A stretch of 64,000 nt of DNA from Variovorax boronicumulans (GTDB taxonomy: Bacteria; Pseudomonadota; Gammaproteobacteria; Burkholderiales; Burkholderiaceae_C): NCBI RefSeq assembly GCF_019352895.1, contig NZ_JAAAFX010000009.1, forward strand, positions 1,485,805-1,549,804. Reading direction: 5' to 3'. The position numbers and the translations under genes were made by a program. The notes beneath the pieces were generated by a model, which saw only the letters and a list, made by a program, of their open reading frames with translations, made no database searches and was not told where the DNA came from. Of this stretch, positions 9,335 through 16,308 are shown piece by piece. How positions within the stretch are numbered: the first letter of the stretch is position 1; the number at the start of each line of letters is the position of its first letter.

Positions 9335-9996
9335 CAGACCACCGCGCCCAGGCCGTAGCCCTGGTTGCGCACGGTCACGATGAACTTGCTGCCCAGCTTC
9401 TTGCGCAGGTTGTAGACATGCACCTCGATCGCGTTGCTCTCGACCTCCTCGCCCCAGCCGTAGAGCGCCTCCTCGAGCTGCGCGCGGCTCTGCACCTGGG
9501 CGCTGCGCCGCATCAGCGCCAGCAGCACCGCGAACTCGCGCGCGGTGAGCTGCACCGGCTCGCCGTCGCGCGTCACGCGCTTGGCGGCCGGGTCGAGCTC
9601 GACGCCGCCGTGGCGCAGCGTGGGCGCGGGCTCGCGCGCTTCGCGGCGCAAGGCAGCGCGGATCCGGGCCGACAGTTCTTCCAGGTCGAAAGGCTTGACC
9701 AGGTAGTCGTCGGCGCCCAGGTCCAGGCCCGCGACGCGGTCTTCCAGCGTGTCGCGCGCGGTGATCACGATCACCGGGATCGCCGCGCGGCGTGAGCGCA
9801 GCGCCGCGAGCACCGCCTCGCCCGCCATGCCGGGCAGGCCGCGGTCGAGCAGCAGGCACTGGTAGTCGTGGGTGCGCAGCGCCGTGTCGGCCTGGTCCCC
9901 ACGACGCAGCCAGTCGACCGCATAGCCGTCGAGCTGCAGCCACGACTGGAGCGTGGCGCCAAGGGAGGGATCGTCTTCGACCAACAGGATGCGCAT
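9334..9996 (-). CDS. qseB: OmpR-family response regulator, QseB/PmrA-like
   Basis: 220 residues: a receiver domain (1-115) with acidic pocket ED at 7-9, phospho-acceptor D51 in LLLDRGLPG, the switch Thr in VIVITARD and Lys in YLVKPFD, then a winged-helix DNA-binding domain with LTAREFAVLLALM and the recognition helix region VESNAIEVHVYNLRKKLG. This last motif is characteristic of the QseB/PmrA/TctD group. It is the first gene of the qseB-qseC-ygiW-like unit and faces the PadR gene across a 115-base intergenic region. Confidence 0.92.
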   Translation of the reverse strand: MRILLVEDDPSLGATLQSWLQLDGYAVDWLRRGDQADTALRTHDYQCLLLDRGLPGMAGEAVLAALRSRRAAIPVIVITARDTLEDRVAGLDLGADDYLVKPFDLEELSARIRAALRREAREPAPTLRHGGVELDPAAKRVTRDGEPVQLTAREFAVLLALMRRSAQVQSRAQLEEALYGWGEEVESNAIEVHVYNLRKKLGSKFIVTVRNQGYGLGAVV

Positions 9997-10069
9997 GGCG
10001 CAAGGCTAGCGCAGCGCGATGAAGCGAATCTGAGGCGATGGCGCGCGACCTGGTTGACTTAGACTCTAT

Positions 10070-10089
10070 TTAGATATATCGTTATCTAA
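10070..10089. promoter_or_regulatory. Inverted repeat, likely operator of the His-rich PadR regulator
   Basis: A perfect 7-base inverted repeat TTAGATA / TATCTAA with a 6-base spacer (TATCGT) lies 22 bases before the PadR start codon, in a locally AT-rich island that stands out from the GC-rich surroundings. A second, overlapping repeat TATCG / CGATA spans 10077-10096. Its place between divergent genes and directly before a PadR gene points to autoregulation. The assignment is inference. Confidence 0.6.
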
Positions 10090-10111
10090 TTCGATAGAAC
10101 GAAAGAACCCC

Positions 10112-10690
10112 ATGCGCCATTCCCACTCCCCCCATTTCCACGGCCACCACCACGCCCGCATGGCCCGCAGCGAACACGAAGACGGCCTGGGCGGCGGTCG
10201 CGGCCCCCGGGGCGGCGGCGGTGGCCGCATCTTCGGCCATGGCGGCCTGCGCTTCGTGCTGCTGCAGCTGATCGCCGACAAGCCAAGCCACGGCTACGAA
10301 CTCATCAAGTCGATCGAGGACCGGCTCGGCGGCGCCTACAGCCCCAGCCCGGGCACGGTCTACCCCACGCTCACGCTGATGGAAGAACTGGGCTACCTCA
10401 CGGTCGAGGCCGCCGATGCGGGCGGCCGCAAGCGCTACTGCATCACCGACACCGGCCAGGCTTTCCTGGCCGAAAACCGCGCCACCGCCGACGCCATGCT
10501 GGCGCGGATGAACGGTGGCGTCGATGGCGCCGGCCCGCGGGCCGGCCGGCCGCCGCAGGTCATGCGGGCCATCGAGAACCTCAAGCTAGCCATGCGAATG
10601 CGACTCGCGCGTGAAGCGCTGACGCCGGCGCAAGCCAATGCCTTCGCCGCGGTGCTCGACCACGCCGCACAACAACTGGAACAGATCTGA
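10112..10690 (+). CDS. PadR-family regulator with His-rich N-terminus (YqjI-like)
   Basis: 192 residues. The N-terminus is histidine-rich (H3, H5, H8, H10, H12-H14) and glycine-rich, followed by the PadR winged helix from about residue 45: LRFVLLQLIADKPSHGYELIKSIE, then GTVYPTLTLMEELGYLT (both are family signatures, quoted in parts) and a C-terminal helical region. E. coli YqjI has the same build: it binds nickel through its His-rich N-terminus and represses the neighbouring ferric reductase gene yqjH. Here too the next gene, starting directly after the stop, is a YqjH-type reductase. A nickel- or iron-responsive repressor is therefore likely, though not shown. Confidence 0.88.
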   Translation: MRHSHSPHFHGHHHARMARSEHEDGLGGGRGPRGGGGGRIFGHGGLRFVLLQLIADKPSHGYELIKSIEDRLGGAYSPSPGTVYPTLTLMEELGYLTVEAADAGGRKRYCITDTGQAFLAENRATADAMLARMNGGVDGAGPRAGRPPQVMRAIENLKLAMRMRLAREALTPAQANAFAAVLDHAAQQLEQI

Positions 10691-11518
10691 ATGAACGACA
10701 TCACCACTGCCTCTTCTCCCGAGCGCACACCCCAACGCGTGCGCCACACGCTGCGCTTCCGTGAACTCGAAGTGCGCCAGGTCCGGCGCATCACGCCGCA
10801 CTTGGTGCGCGTCACTGTCGGTGGCGAGGCGCTCGAGGGCTTCACGAGCCCGGGCTTCGACGACCACGTGAAGCTCTTCTTCCCCGACGCGCAGACCGGC
10901 GTGCTGACGCTGCCCACGGCCGGCCCCGAGGGCCCGATCTGGCCCGAGGGCCGCAAGCCCACGATGCGCGACTACACGCCGCGCCGCTTCGATGCGGCCG
11001 CGCGCACGCTGGAACTCGACTTCGCGCTGCACGAGGCCGGCCCGGCCACACGCTGGGCCGAACAGGCCGCCCCCGGGCAGCGCCTGGGTGTGGGCGGTCC
11101 GCGCGGCTCCTTCATCGTGCCGATGGCCTTCGACTGGCACCTGCTGATCGGCGACGACACCGCGCTGCCCGCGATCGCACGCCGCCTGGCCGAACTGCCG
11201 AAGGGTGCGCGCGCCGTCGTGCTGGCCGAAGTCGAGAGCGAGGCCGACCATGTCGACCTGCCCAGCGAAGCCGACGTCGCCATCACCTGGGTGCACCGCG
11301 CAGGCGCAGCCCGTGGCACGCCGCCGCTGCTGGCGGCGCTGCATGCGGCGCGCCTGCCCACCGGCGCGTTCCATGCCTGGATCGGCTGCGAGTCGGCGCA
11401 CGCGAAGGTGCTGCGCGCGCACCTGATCGACGAGTGCCGCGCCAATCCGAAATGGATTCGTGCCTCGGGTTACTGGCGCGACGGCAGCGCCGGGACCCAC
11501 GACTCGCACGACGAGTAA
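10691..11518 (+). CDS. Siderophore-interacting protein / ferric-siderophore reductase (YqjH-like)
   Basis: 275 residues, FAD-binding ferredoxin-reductase-like protein that reduces ferric siderophores with NAD(P)H in the cytoplasm to release iron. The FAD-binding motif RDYTPR is at residues 93-98, followed by FALHEAGPATRWAEQ and GPRGSF, then the C-terminal SIP domain with LIGDDTALPAIARRL and the ending SGYWRDG typical of the family. The ATG follows the PadR stop with no gap, so the two form an operon. The next gene (queG) is convergent 4 bases away. Confidence 0.92.
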   Translation: MNDITTASSPERTPQRVRHTLRFRELEVRQVRRITPHLVRVTVGGEALEGFTSPGFDDHVKLFFPDAQTGVLTLPTAGPEGPIWPEGRKPTMRDYTPRRFDAAARTLELDFALHEAGPATRWAEQAAPGQRLGVGGPRGSFIVPMAFDWHLLIGDDTALPAIARRLAELPKGARAVVLAEVESEADHVDLPSEADVAITWVHRAGAARGTPPLLAALHAARLPTGAFHAWIGCESAHAKVLRAHLIDECRANPKWIRASGYWRDGSAGTHDSHDE

Positions 11519-11522
11519 GAAC

Positions 11523-12590
11523 TCAGTCGGCCTGCGCCAGCGCCCATTCGACGTGCTCGCGCACGAGCGCGCTCGGGTGCTCGGCGCGTGAGGACAGCGC
11601 CTCGGCCGCATCGGCCGCCCCGGCGCGCACCGCGTTGCCCAGCGCGACCGCGATGTTGCGCAGCCAGCGCTCGTGGCCGATGCGGCGGATCGGGCTGCCT
11701 TCGGTGTGGCGCAGGAATTCCTCCTCGCTCCACGCGAACAGCGCGCCCAGCGTGCGGCCGGTCAGGCCCTCGCGCGCATCGAAATCGGGCAGCGTGCTCT
11801 TCTTGGCGAACTTGTTCCAGGGGCAGATCAGCTGGCAGTCGTCGCAGCCGTAGATGCGGTTGCCGATCAGCGGCCGCAGTTCGGCCGGGATCGCGCCCGG
11901 ATGCTCGATGGTCAGGTACGAGATGCAGCGCCGCGCGTCGAGCCGCTGCGGCGCGACGATGGCCTGCGTCGGGCAGACGTCGATGCAGGCGCTGCAGCTG
12001 CCGCAGTGCGGCGTGACCGGCGCGCTTTCGGGCAGCGCCATGTCCACGTAGATCTCGCCCAGGAAGAACATCGAGCCGGCGTCGCGGTCCAGCACCAGCG
12101 TGTGCTTGCCGCGCCAGCCCTGGCCGCTGCGCGAGGCCAGCTCGGCCTCGAGCACCGGCGCCGAATCGGTGAAAGCGCGGTGGCCGAAGGGGCCGACCTC
12201 TTCGGCGATGCGCGTGGCCAGCGTCGCGAGCCGGTTGCGCAGCACCTTGTGGTAGTCGCGGCCCCGCGCATAGACCGACACGATCGCCTCGCCCGGCCGC
12301 TCGAGCCGCGCGAACTCCACCGCCTGCCAGTCGCCCGGCGTGGCGCGCGGCAGGTAGTTCATGCGCGCGGTGATCACCGACACCGTGCCCGGCACCAGCT
12401 CGGCCGGCCGCGCGCGGCGCGTGCCATGCGTGGCCATGTAATGCATCTCGCCATGGAACCCTTGGGCCAGCCATTGCATCAGACCCGGCTCGGCGCTCGA
12501 CAGATCGACGCCCGCGACGCCGATTTGGGAGAATCCCAATTCCCGGGCCAAGGCCTGAATACGAAGAACGAGTGGATGGCTGCCGATCAC
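11523..12590 (-). CDS. queG: Epoxyqueuosine reductase
   Basis: 355 residues. Cobalamin- and Fe-S-dependent enzyme that reduces epoxyqueuosine to queuosine in tRNA anticodons. Two [4Fe-4S] motifs are visible: CGSCSACIDVCPTQAI and CDDCQLICPWN; upstream are AYARGRDYHKV-like (VSVYARGRDYHK) and GRDxG-type AGSMFFLGEI segments and the queuosine-family RMNYLP. A HEAT-like C-terminus follows (RNIAVALGNA). I start it at GTG 12590, since a -10-like TACAAT ends six bases upstream and no in-frame ATG lies nearby. That start places its first 15 bases inside the divergent tsaE coding region. Confidence 0.92.
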   Translation of the reverse strand: MIGSHPLVLRIQALARELGFSQIGVAGVDLSSAEPGLMQWLAQGFHGEMHYMATHGTRRARPAELVPGTVSVITARMNYLPRATPGDWQAVEFARLERPGEAIVSVYARGRDYHKVLRNRLATLATRIAEEVGPFGHRAFTDSAPVLEAELASRSGQGWRGKHTLVLDRDAGSMFFLGEIYVDMALPESAPVTPHCGSCSACIDVCPTQAIVAPQRLDARRCISYLTIEHPGAIPAELRPLIGNRIYGCDDCQLICPWNKFAKKSTLPDFDAREGLTGRTLGALFAWSEEEFLRHTEGSPIRRIGHERWLRNIAVALGNAVRAGAADAAEALSSRAEHPSALVREHVEWALAQAD

Positions 12591-13085
12591 CTGCCGATTG
12601 TAGAAACGCCCGAGGCGAAGCTCGCCACGCTGACCTGGCGCAGCGAAGCCGACACCGAAGCCTTTGCACGCGCCCTCGCGGCGGCACCTGAACTGCGCGA
12701 TGCCTTCATCGCGCTGCACGGCGACCTCGGCGCCGGCAAGACCACTTTCGTTCGCCACCTGCTGCGCGCGCTCGGCATCGCGGGACGCATCAAGAGCCCG
12801 ACCTATGCCGTGGTCGAGCCGCACGAGGCGCCCGACGGATTGCTCATCTTCCACTTCGACTTCTACCGCTTCAGCGACCCGCGCGAGTGGGAAGACGCGG
12901 GCTTTCGCGACATCTTCGCGGGCCCGGGCCTCAAGCTGGCCGAATGGCCCGACAACGCGGCCGGCCGACTGCCGCGCGCAGACCTCACCCTTAGGATCGA
13001 CACCATGACCGACGACACCCGCACCGTGAACCTCCGCGCCGGCACACCGCGCGGCCAGGCCCTGCTGGCCGCCGCCGCTGCATGA
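12576..13085 (+). CDS. tsaE: tRNA threonylcarbamoyladenosine biosynthesis ATPase TsaE
   Basis: 169 residues. P-loop ATPase that supports TsaB/TsaD in making t6A37 of ANN-decoding tRNAs. The Walker A motif is GDLGAGKTTFVRHLL (residues 49 onward), followed by the family motif IKSPTYAVVE and FDFYRFSDPREWEDAGF, then EWPDNA. The ATG at 12576 gives MAADHLPIV; the homologous part begins near residue 20. Its 5' end overlaps the divergent queG by 15 bases, and its stop overlaps amiC by ATGA. In E. coli too, yjeE (tsaE) precedes amiB, mutL and miaA. Confidence 0.92.
   Translation: MAADHLPIVETPEAKLATLTWRSEADTEAFARALAAAPELRDAFIALHGDLGAGKTTFVRHLLRALGIAGRIKSPTYAVVEPHEAPDGLLIFHFDFYRFSDPREWEDAGFRDIFAGPGLKLAEWPDNAAGRLPRADLTLRIDTMTDDTRTVNLRAGTPRGQALLAAAAA
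12597..12602 (-). promoter_or_regulatory. -10 box for queG inside tsaE
   Basis: On the minus strand TACAAT (five of six to TATAAT) is followed by six bases and then the GTG of queG. This predicts a transcription start at or next to the start codon, so a leaderless mRNA. It supports the GTG start. The box lies inside the tsaE coding sequence. No good -35 is seen. Confidence 0.45.
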
Positions 13086-14521
13086 AGAAGGCACAGAACC
13101 CCGACGGCGCACCGCGCCGCACCTTCCTCAAGGCCGGCAGCCTGGTGCTGCTGCTCGGCGTGCAGGAGATCGCGCGCGGCGCCACCATCATGGCGGTGCG
13201 CGTGTGGCCCGCCAACGACTACACCCGCGTCACCATCGAGTCCGACGGCCGGCTGCAGACCCAGCAGCTGATCGTCGGCAGCCCGCCGCGGCTGGCGGTC
13301 GACATCGAAGGCATCGAGCTCAACCCGGCCCTGCGCGACCTGGTGGGCCAGATCAAGCCGGGCGACCCCTACATCAACGGCCTGCGCGTGGGCCAGTACG
13401 CACCGAACGTGGTGCGCATCGTGTTCGACCTCAAGCAGCCGGTGCAGCCGCAGGTGTTCTCGCTGGCGCCCATCGCGGCCTACCGGCACCGGCTGGTGCT
13501 CGACCTCTACCCCGAGCAGCCGGTCGACCCGATGGAGGCGCTGATCGCCGACCGGCTGCGCGATGCGCCACGCGTGGGCAGCAATGGCAACGCCGTCGCG
13601 GCCGCCCCGCCGCCTGCGGCCGATCCGCTGGGCGACCTGATGGCGCAGCACGCCACCCGCCCCTCGCCCGCGGCGCCCGCCACGGCACCGCCGGTGATCG
13701 CTGCCGCGCCCGCCCGGCCGCCGGTCGCGCCCGTGCCACCGCCCGTGGCGCCCCCACCGCCGCCGCCGCGCGTGGCCGCCACCGCCAGCCGCACCGACCG
13801 CATCATCATCGTGGCGCTCGACCCCGGCCACGGCGGCGAGGACCCCGGCGCCATCGGGCCCAACGGCACGCGCGAGAAGGACATCGTGCTGCAGGTGGCG
13901 CACCGGCTGCGCGACCGCATCAACGCGGGCAACGTCAACGGCAGCCCGATGCGCGCCTTCCTCACGCGCGATGCCGACTTCTTCGTGCCGCTGGGCGTGC
14001 GCGTGCAGAAGGCACGGCGCGTGCAGGCCGACCTGTTCGTGAGCATCCACGCCGACGCCTTCACCACGCCGGCCGCGCGCGGCGCCAGCGTGTTCGCGCT
14101 GAGCCAGTCGGGCGCCTCGAGCAGCGCGGCGCGCTGGCTCGCCAACAAGGAGAACCAGGCCGACAAGGTGGGCGGGCTCAATGTGGGCGCGCACGAGGTG
14201 CAGGTGCAGCGCACGCTGCTCGACATGAGCACCACCGCGCAGATCAACGACAGCCTCAAGCTGGGCAGCGCGATGCTGGGAGAGATCCGCGGCATCGGCG
14301 CGCGGCTGCACAAGCCGCAGGTCGAGCAGGCCGGCTTCGCGGTGCTCAAGGCGCCCGACATTCCCAGCGTGCTGGTCGAGACGGCCTTCATCAGCAACCC
14401 GGAAGAGGAAGCCAACCTGCGCAGCACCAAGTACCAGGAAGACCTGGCCGACGCGCTGATGCGCGGCATCCAGCGCTACTTCGCGCAAAACCCGCCGCTG
14501 GCGCGCAGCCGCCAGCTGTAG
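13082..14521 (+). CDS. amiC: N-acetylmuramoyl-L-alanine amidase, AmiC/AmiB type
   Basis: 479 residues. Zinc amidase that cleaves septal peptidoglycan during daughter-cell separation. A Tat-like signal (RRTFLKAGS, R12-R13, then a hydrophobic core) suggests export by the Tat pathway, as for E. coli AmiC. An AMIN domain (about 36-150) follows, then a Pro/Ala linker with a run of six prolines near residue 222, then the Amidase_3 domain with the zinc ligands: DPGHGGEDPGA, the Glu of EKDIVL, SIHADAF, and the catalytic Glu in VETAFISNPEEE. Start overlaps tsaE (ATGA). The proline run would need EF-P for smooth translation. Confidence 0.93.
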   Translation: MKKAQNPDGAPRRTFLKAGSLVLLLGVQEIARGATIMAVRVWPANDYTRVTIESDGRLQTQQLIVGSPPRLAVDIEGIELNPALRDLVGQIKPGDPYINGLRVGQYAPNVVRIVFDLKQPVQPQVFSLAPIAAYRHRLVLDLYPEQPVDPMEALIADRLRDAPRVGSNGNAVAAAPPPAADPLGDLMAQHATRPSPAAPATAPPVIAAAPARPPVAPVPPPVAPPPPPPRVAATASRTDRIIIVALDPGHGGEDPGAIGPNGTREKDIVLQVAHRLRDRINAGNVNGSPMRAFLTRDADFFVPLGVRVQKARRVQADLFVSIHADAFTTPAARGASVFALSQSGASSSAARWLANKENQADKVGGLNVGAHEVQVQRTLLDMSTTAQINDSLKLGSAMLGEIRGIGARLHKPQVEQAGFAVLKAPDIPSVLVETAFISNPEEEANLRSTKYQEDLADALMRGIQRYFAQNPPLARSRQL

Positions 14522-14525
14522 GACC

Positions 14526-14545
14526 GGTGGGGCCGGGCCCCCACC
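14526..14545 (+). terminator. Stem-loop directly after amiC
   Basis: GGTGGGG / CCCCACC with a 6-base loop starts 5 bases after the amiC stop. There is no U-rich tract after it, so it is a possible, not a proven, terminator of the tsaE-amiC unit. Confidence 0.35.
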
Positions 14546-14621
14546 ATGTCTCGCACCGATGCCGCGCCCTCTCGCGCAGGGGGGCGCGGCCTGCGCCTAC
14601 AACGAAGTGCAGCGCGATCCA

Positions 14622-14654
14622 GACAATGGACGCATCACTCCTTGAAAGGTGCAC
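14622..14654 (+). promoter_or_regulatory. Promoter -10 and ribosome binding site of the small lipoprotein gene
   Basis: GACAAT at 14622-14627 is a plausible -10. GAAAGG at 14644-14649 is a fair Shine-Dalgarno eight bases before the ATG at 14658. It decides for that ATG over the in-frame GTG at 14649. Confidence 0.35.
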
Positions 14655-14657
14655 ACC

Positions 14658-14921
14658 ATGAAGACACGTCTCTGGACCACAGCCGCAGTTGCCGCCACTG
14701 TCATGACTTTGGCCGGTTGCGCCGCCAACGGCCCCAACCAGAACCTCGGCGTCGCCGGTGGCGCTGTGGGGGGTGCCGTGCTGGGCAACGTGATTGGCGG
14801 CAGCACGGCCGCCACCGTCGGCGGCGCCGCGATCGGCGGCCTGATCGGCAACGAAGTGGGCCGCAATGCGGACCAGCGCAACCAGCAGCGCTACTACCCC
14901 AACAACGGACCCCGGTATTGA
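14658..14921 (+). CDS. Small glycine-zipper lipoprotein (OsmB/SlyB-like)
   Basis: 87 residues. The N-terminus is a lipoprotein signal ending in the lipobox LAGC, so the mature protein starts at that cysteine and carries lipid. The rest is a glycine-zipper region (GVAGGAVGGAVLGNVIGG, then GGAAIGGLIGN) and a short polar, Asn/Gln/Tyr-rich tail. Glycine-zipper lipoproteins are envelope stress-associated proteins whose exact role is often unknown. It stands alone, convergent with dedA. Function not assignable beyond the class. Confidence 0.85.
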   Translation: MKTRLWTTAAVAATVMTLAGCAANGPNQNLGVAGGAVGGAVLGNVIGGSTAATVGGAAIGGLIGNEVGRNADQRNQQRYYPNNGPRY

Positions 14922-15025
14922 CTCTCCCCCGAGGCGTCGCGCACTTCGTGTCGCTAGCCCTTCCCCTTCCGGGGGCGATACCAGCGGCCCGGCAGAGCCG
15001 GTTCCGCGGTATCCCTGGAACAGTC

Positions 15026-15060
15026 AGAAGCGCGCTTTGGCGCGCTTCTTCCGTTTGGGA
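15026..15060. terminator. Intrinsic terminator between convergent genes
   Basis: A perfect 10-base inverted repeat AGAAGCGCGC / GCGCGCTTCT with the loop TTTG (15026-15049), followed on the plus strand by a mixed T-rich stretch. It lies between the lipoprotein gene (+) and dedA (-) and can serve both directions. Confidence 0.65.
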
Positions 15061-15070
15061 GTGAGGGGTG

Positions 15071-15733
15071 TCAGCGAGCGACTTGTGCCCGGGCCTTTTC
15101 GGCCCGGCCGGCGCGCCAGGCGCCGAAGATGGCGATCAGGCCGGGGATCAGGATCAGGCCCCAAATGATCTTCTCAAGGTGCTCGCGCACCAGCGGCAGG
15201 TTGCCGAAGAAATAGCCGGCGGTGGCGATGCCCAGCACCCAGATCAGCGCACCGGTCACGTTGAAGAGCGTGAACTTGCCGCGGTCCATGGCGGCCACCC
15301 CGGCGACGAAGGGAGCGAAGGTTCGGATGAAGGGCATGAAGCGCGCGAGGATGATGGTCACGCCGCCGTAGCGTTCATAGAAGCCGTGGGCCTGGTCGAA
15401 GGCCTTCTTGTTGAAGAAGCGCGAGTCCTCCCACTGGAAGACCTTGGGCCCGAGGTAGCGCCCGATGGTGAAGTTGCACTGGTCGCCCAGGATCGCGGCC
15501 ACGATCAGGATCGCGCAGGCGATGGGGAAGCTCATCAGGCCGATGCCGCACAGCGCGCCCACGATGAACAGCAGCGAATCGCCTGGCAGGAAAGGCATCA
15601 CCACGACGCCGGTCTCCACGAACACGATGAGGAAGAGCAGCGCATAGACCCACGGCCCGTAGGCGATCACGAAAGCCTCGAGGTGTTTGTCGATGTGGAG
15701 AATGAAGTCGACGAGAAAGCTGATGATTTCCAT
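15071..15733 (-). CDS. DedA-family membrane protein
   Basis: 220 residues. Integral inner-membrane protein of the DedA/SNARE-associated (VTT) family, now known to include undecaprenyl-phosphate and phospholipid translocases. The family motif is seen around residue 40-70: FVETGVVVMPFLPGDSLLF, followed by ILGDQCNFTIGRYLGPKVF (quoted separately) and the RFMPFIRTFAPFVAGV segment with the conserved Arg and Pro residues. About five hydrophobic stretches are present. A GATAAT box ends eight bases before the ATG, which suggests a very short or absent leader. Which lipid it moves cannot be told. Confidence 0.9.
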   Translation of the reverse strand: MEIISFLVDFILHIDKHLEAFVIAYGPWVYALLFLIVFVETGVVVMPFLPGDSLLFIVGALCGIGLMSFPIACAILIVAAILGDQCNFTIGRYLGPKVFQWEDSRFFNKKAFDQAHGFYERYGGVTIILARFMPFIRTFAPFVAGVAAMDRGKFTLFNVTGALIWVLGIATAGYFFGNLPLVREHLEKIIWGLILIPGLIAIFGAWRAGRAEKARAQVAR

Positions 15734-15741
15734 GGCCGCGG

Positions 15742-15747
15742 ATTATC
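15742..15747 (-). promoter_or_regulatory. -10 box of dedA
   Basis: GATAAT on the minus strand (five of six to TATAAT), eight bases before the dedA ATG. Predicts transcription starting within a few bases of the start codon. No good -35 was found. Confidence 0.4.
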
Positions 15748-15780
15748 CTTGTTGAACCCGAACGCTCCGTGAATCCCCCC

Positions 15781-16281
15781 ATGCTGCACATCCGCACCGC
15801 CACCGAGGCGGACTGGCCCGCTCTCTGGGCCGTCCTCGAACCGACCTTCCGCCGCGGCGACACCTACACCTACCCGCCCGACATCAGCGAGGCACAGGCA
15901 CGCCAGTCCTGGATGACCGTGCCCACCGCGATCTTCGTGGCCTGCGACGACCGGGGCACGGTGCTGGGCACCTACGCGATCCGGCCCAACCAGCCCGGCC
16001 AGGGCGCGCACGTGGGCAACTGCGGCTACGTGGTGTCCGACGCCGCGCGCGGCCTGGGCGTGGCCTCGGCCCTGTGCGAACACTCGCAGCAGGAAGCGCT
16101 GCGCATGGGTTTCGTCGCGCTGCAGTTCAACTTCGTGGTCTCGACCAACGAGGGCGCGGTGCGGCTCTGGCGCAAGATGGGCTTCGCCATCGTCGGCACC
16201 TTGCCCGGCGCGTTCAGGCACCCGCAGCTCGGCTTCGTCGACGCCTACGTCATGTTCAAGCAGCTGCAGCAACCCGAATAA
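15781..16281 (+). CDS. GNAT-family N-acetyltransferase
   Basis: 166 residues from the ATG at 15781, which gives the usual GNAT opening MLHIRTATEADWPAL; an in-frame GTG at 15769 would add four residues. The acetyl-CoA-binding motif A is seen as GYVVSDAARGLGVASALCEHS, and motif B as LQFNFVVSTNEGAVRLWRKMGF (both quoted in part for naming), with GFAIVGTLPGAF. It resembles the small acyltransferases that act on free amines or antibiotics, but the acceptor cannot be told. It is upstream of and on the same strand as the dienelactone hydrolase fusion, 27 bases apart. Confidence 0.85.
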   Translation: MLHIRTATEADWPALWAVLEPTFRRGDTYTYPPDISEAQARQSWMTVPTAIFVACDDRGTVLGTYAIRPNQPGQGAHVGNCGYVVSDAARGLGVASALCEHSQQEALRMGFVALQFNFVVSTNEGAVRLWRKMGFAIVGTLPGAFRHPQLGFVDAYVMFKQLQQPE

Positions 16282-16308
16282 GAACCACCCCACCCGGAGA
16301 CACACACG

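Noticed and set aside
10112..10240. His/Gly-rich start of the PadR gene as a repeat or low-complexity artefact
   Set aside because: The histidine pattern matches the known metal-binding N-terminus of YqjI-type regulators, so it is treated as a domain.
14546..14657. Small ORF running into the lipoprotein gene from an ATG at 14546
   Set aside because: No ribosome site, poor codon bias, and it overlaps the lipoprotein gene in another frame.
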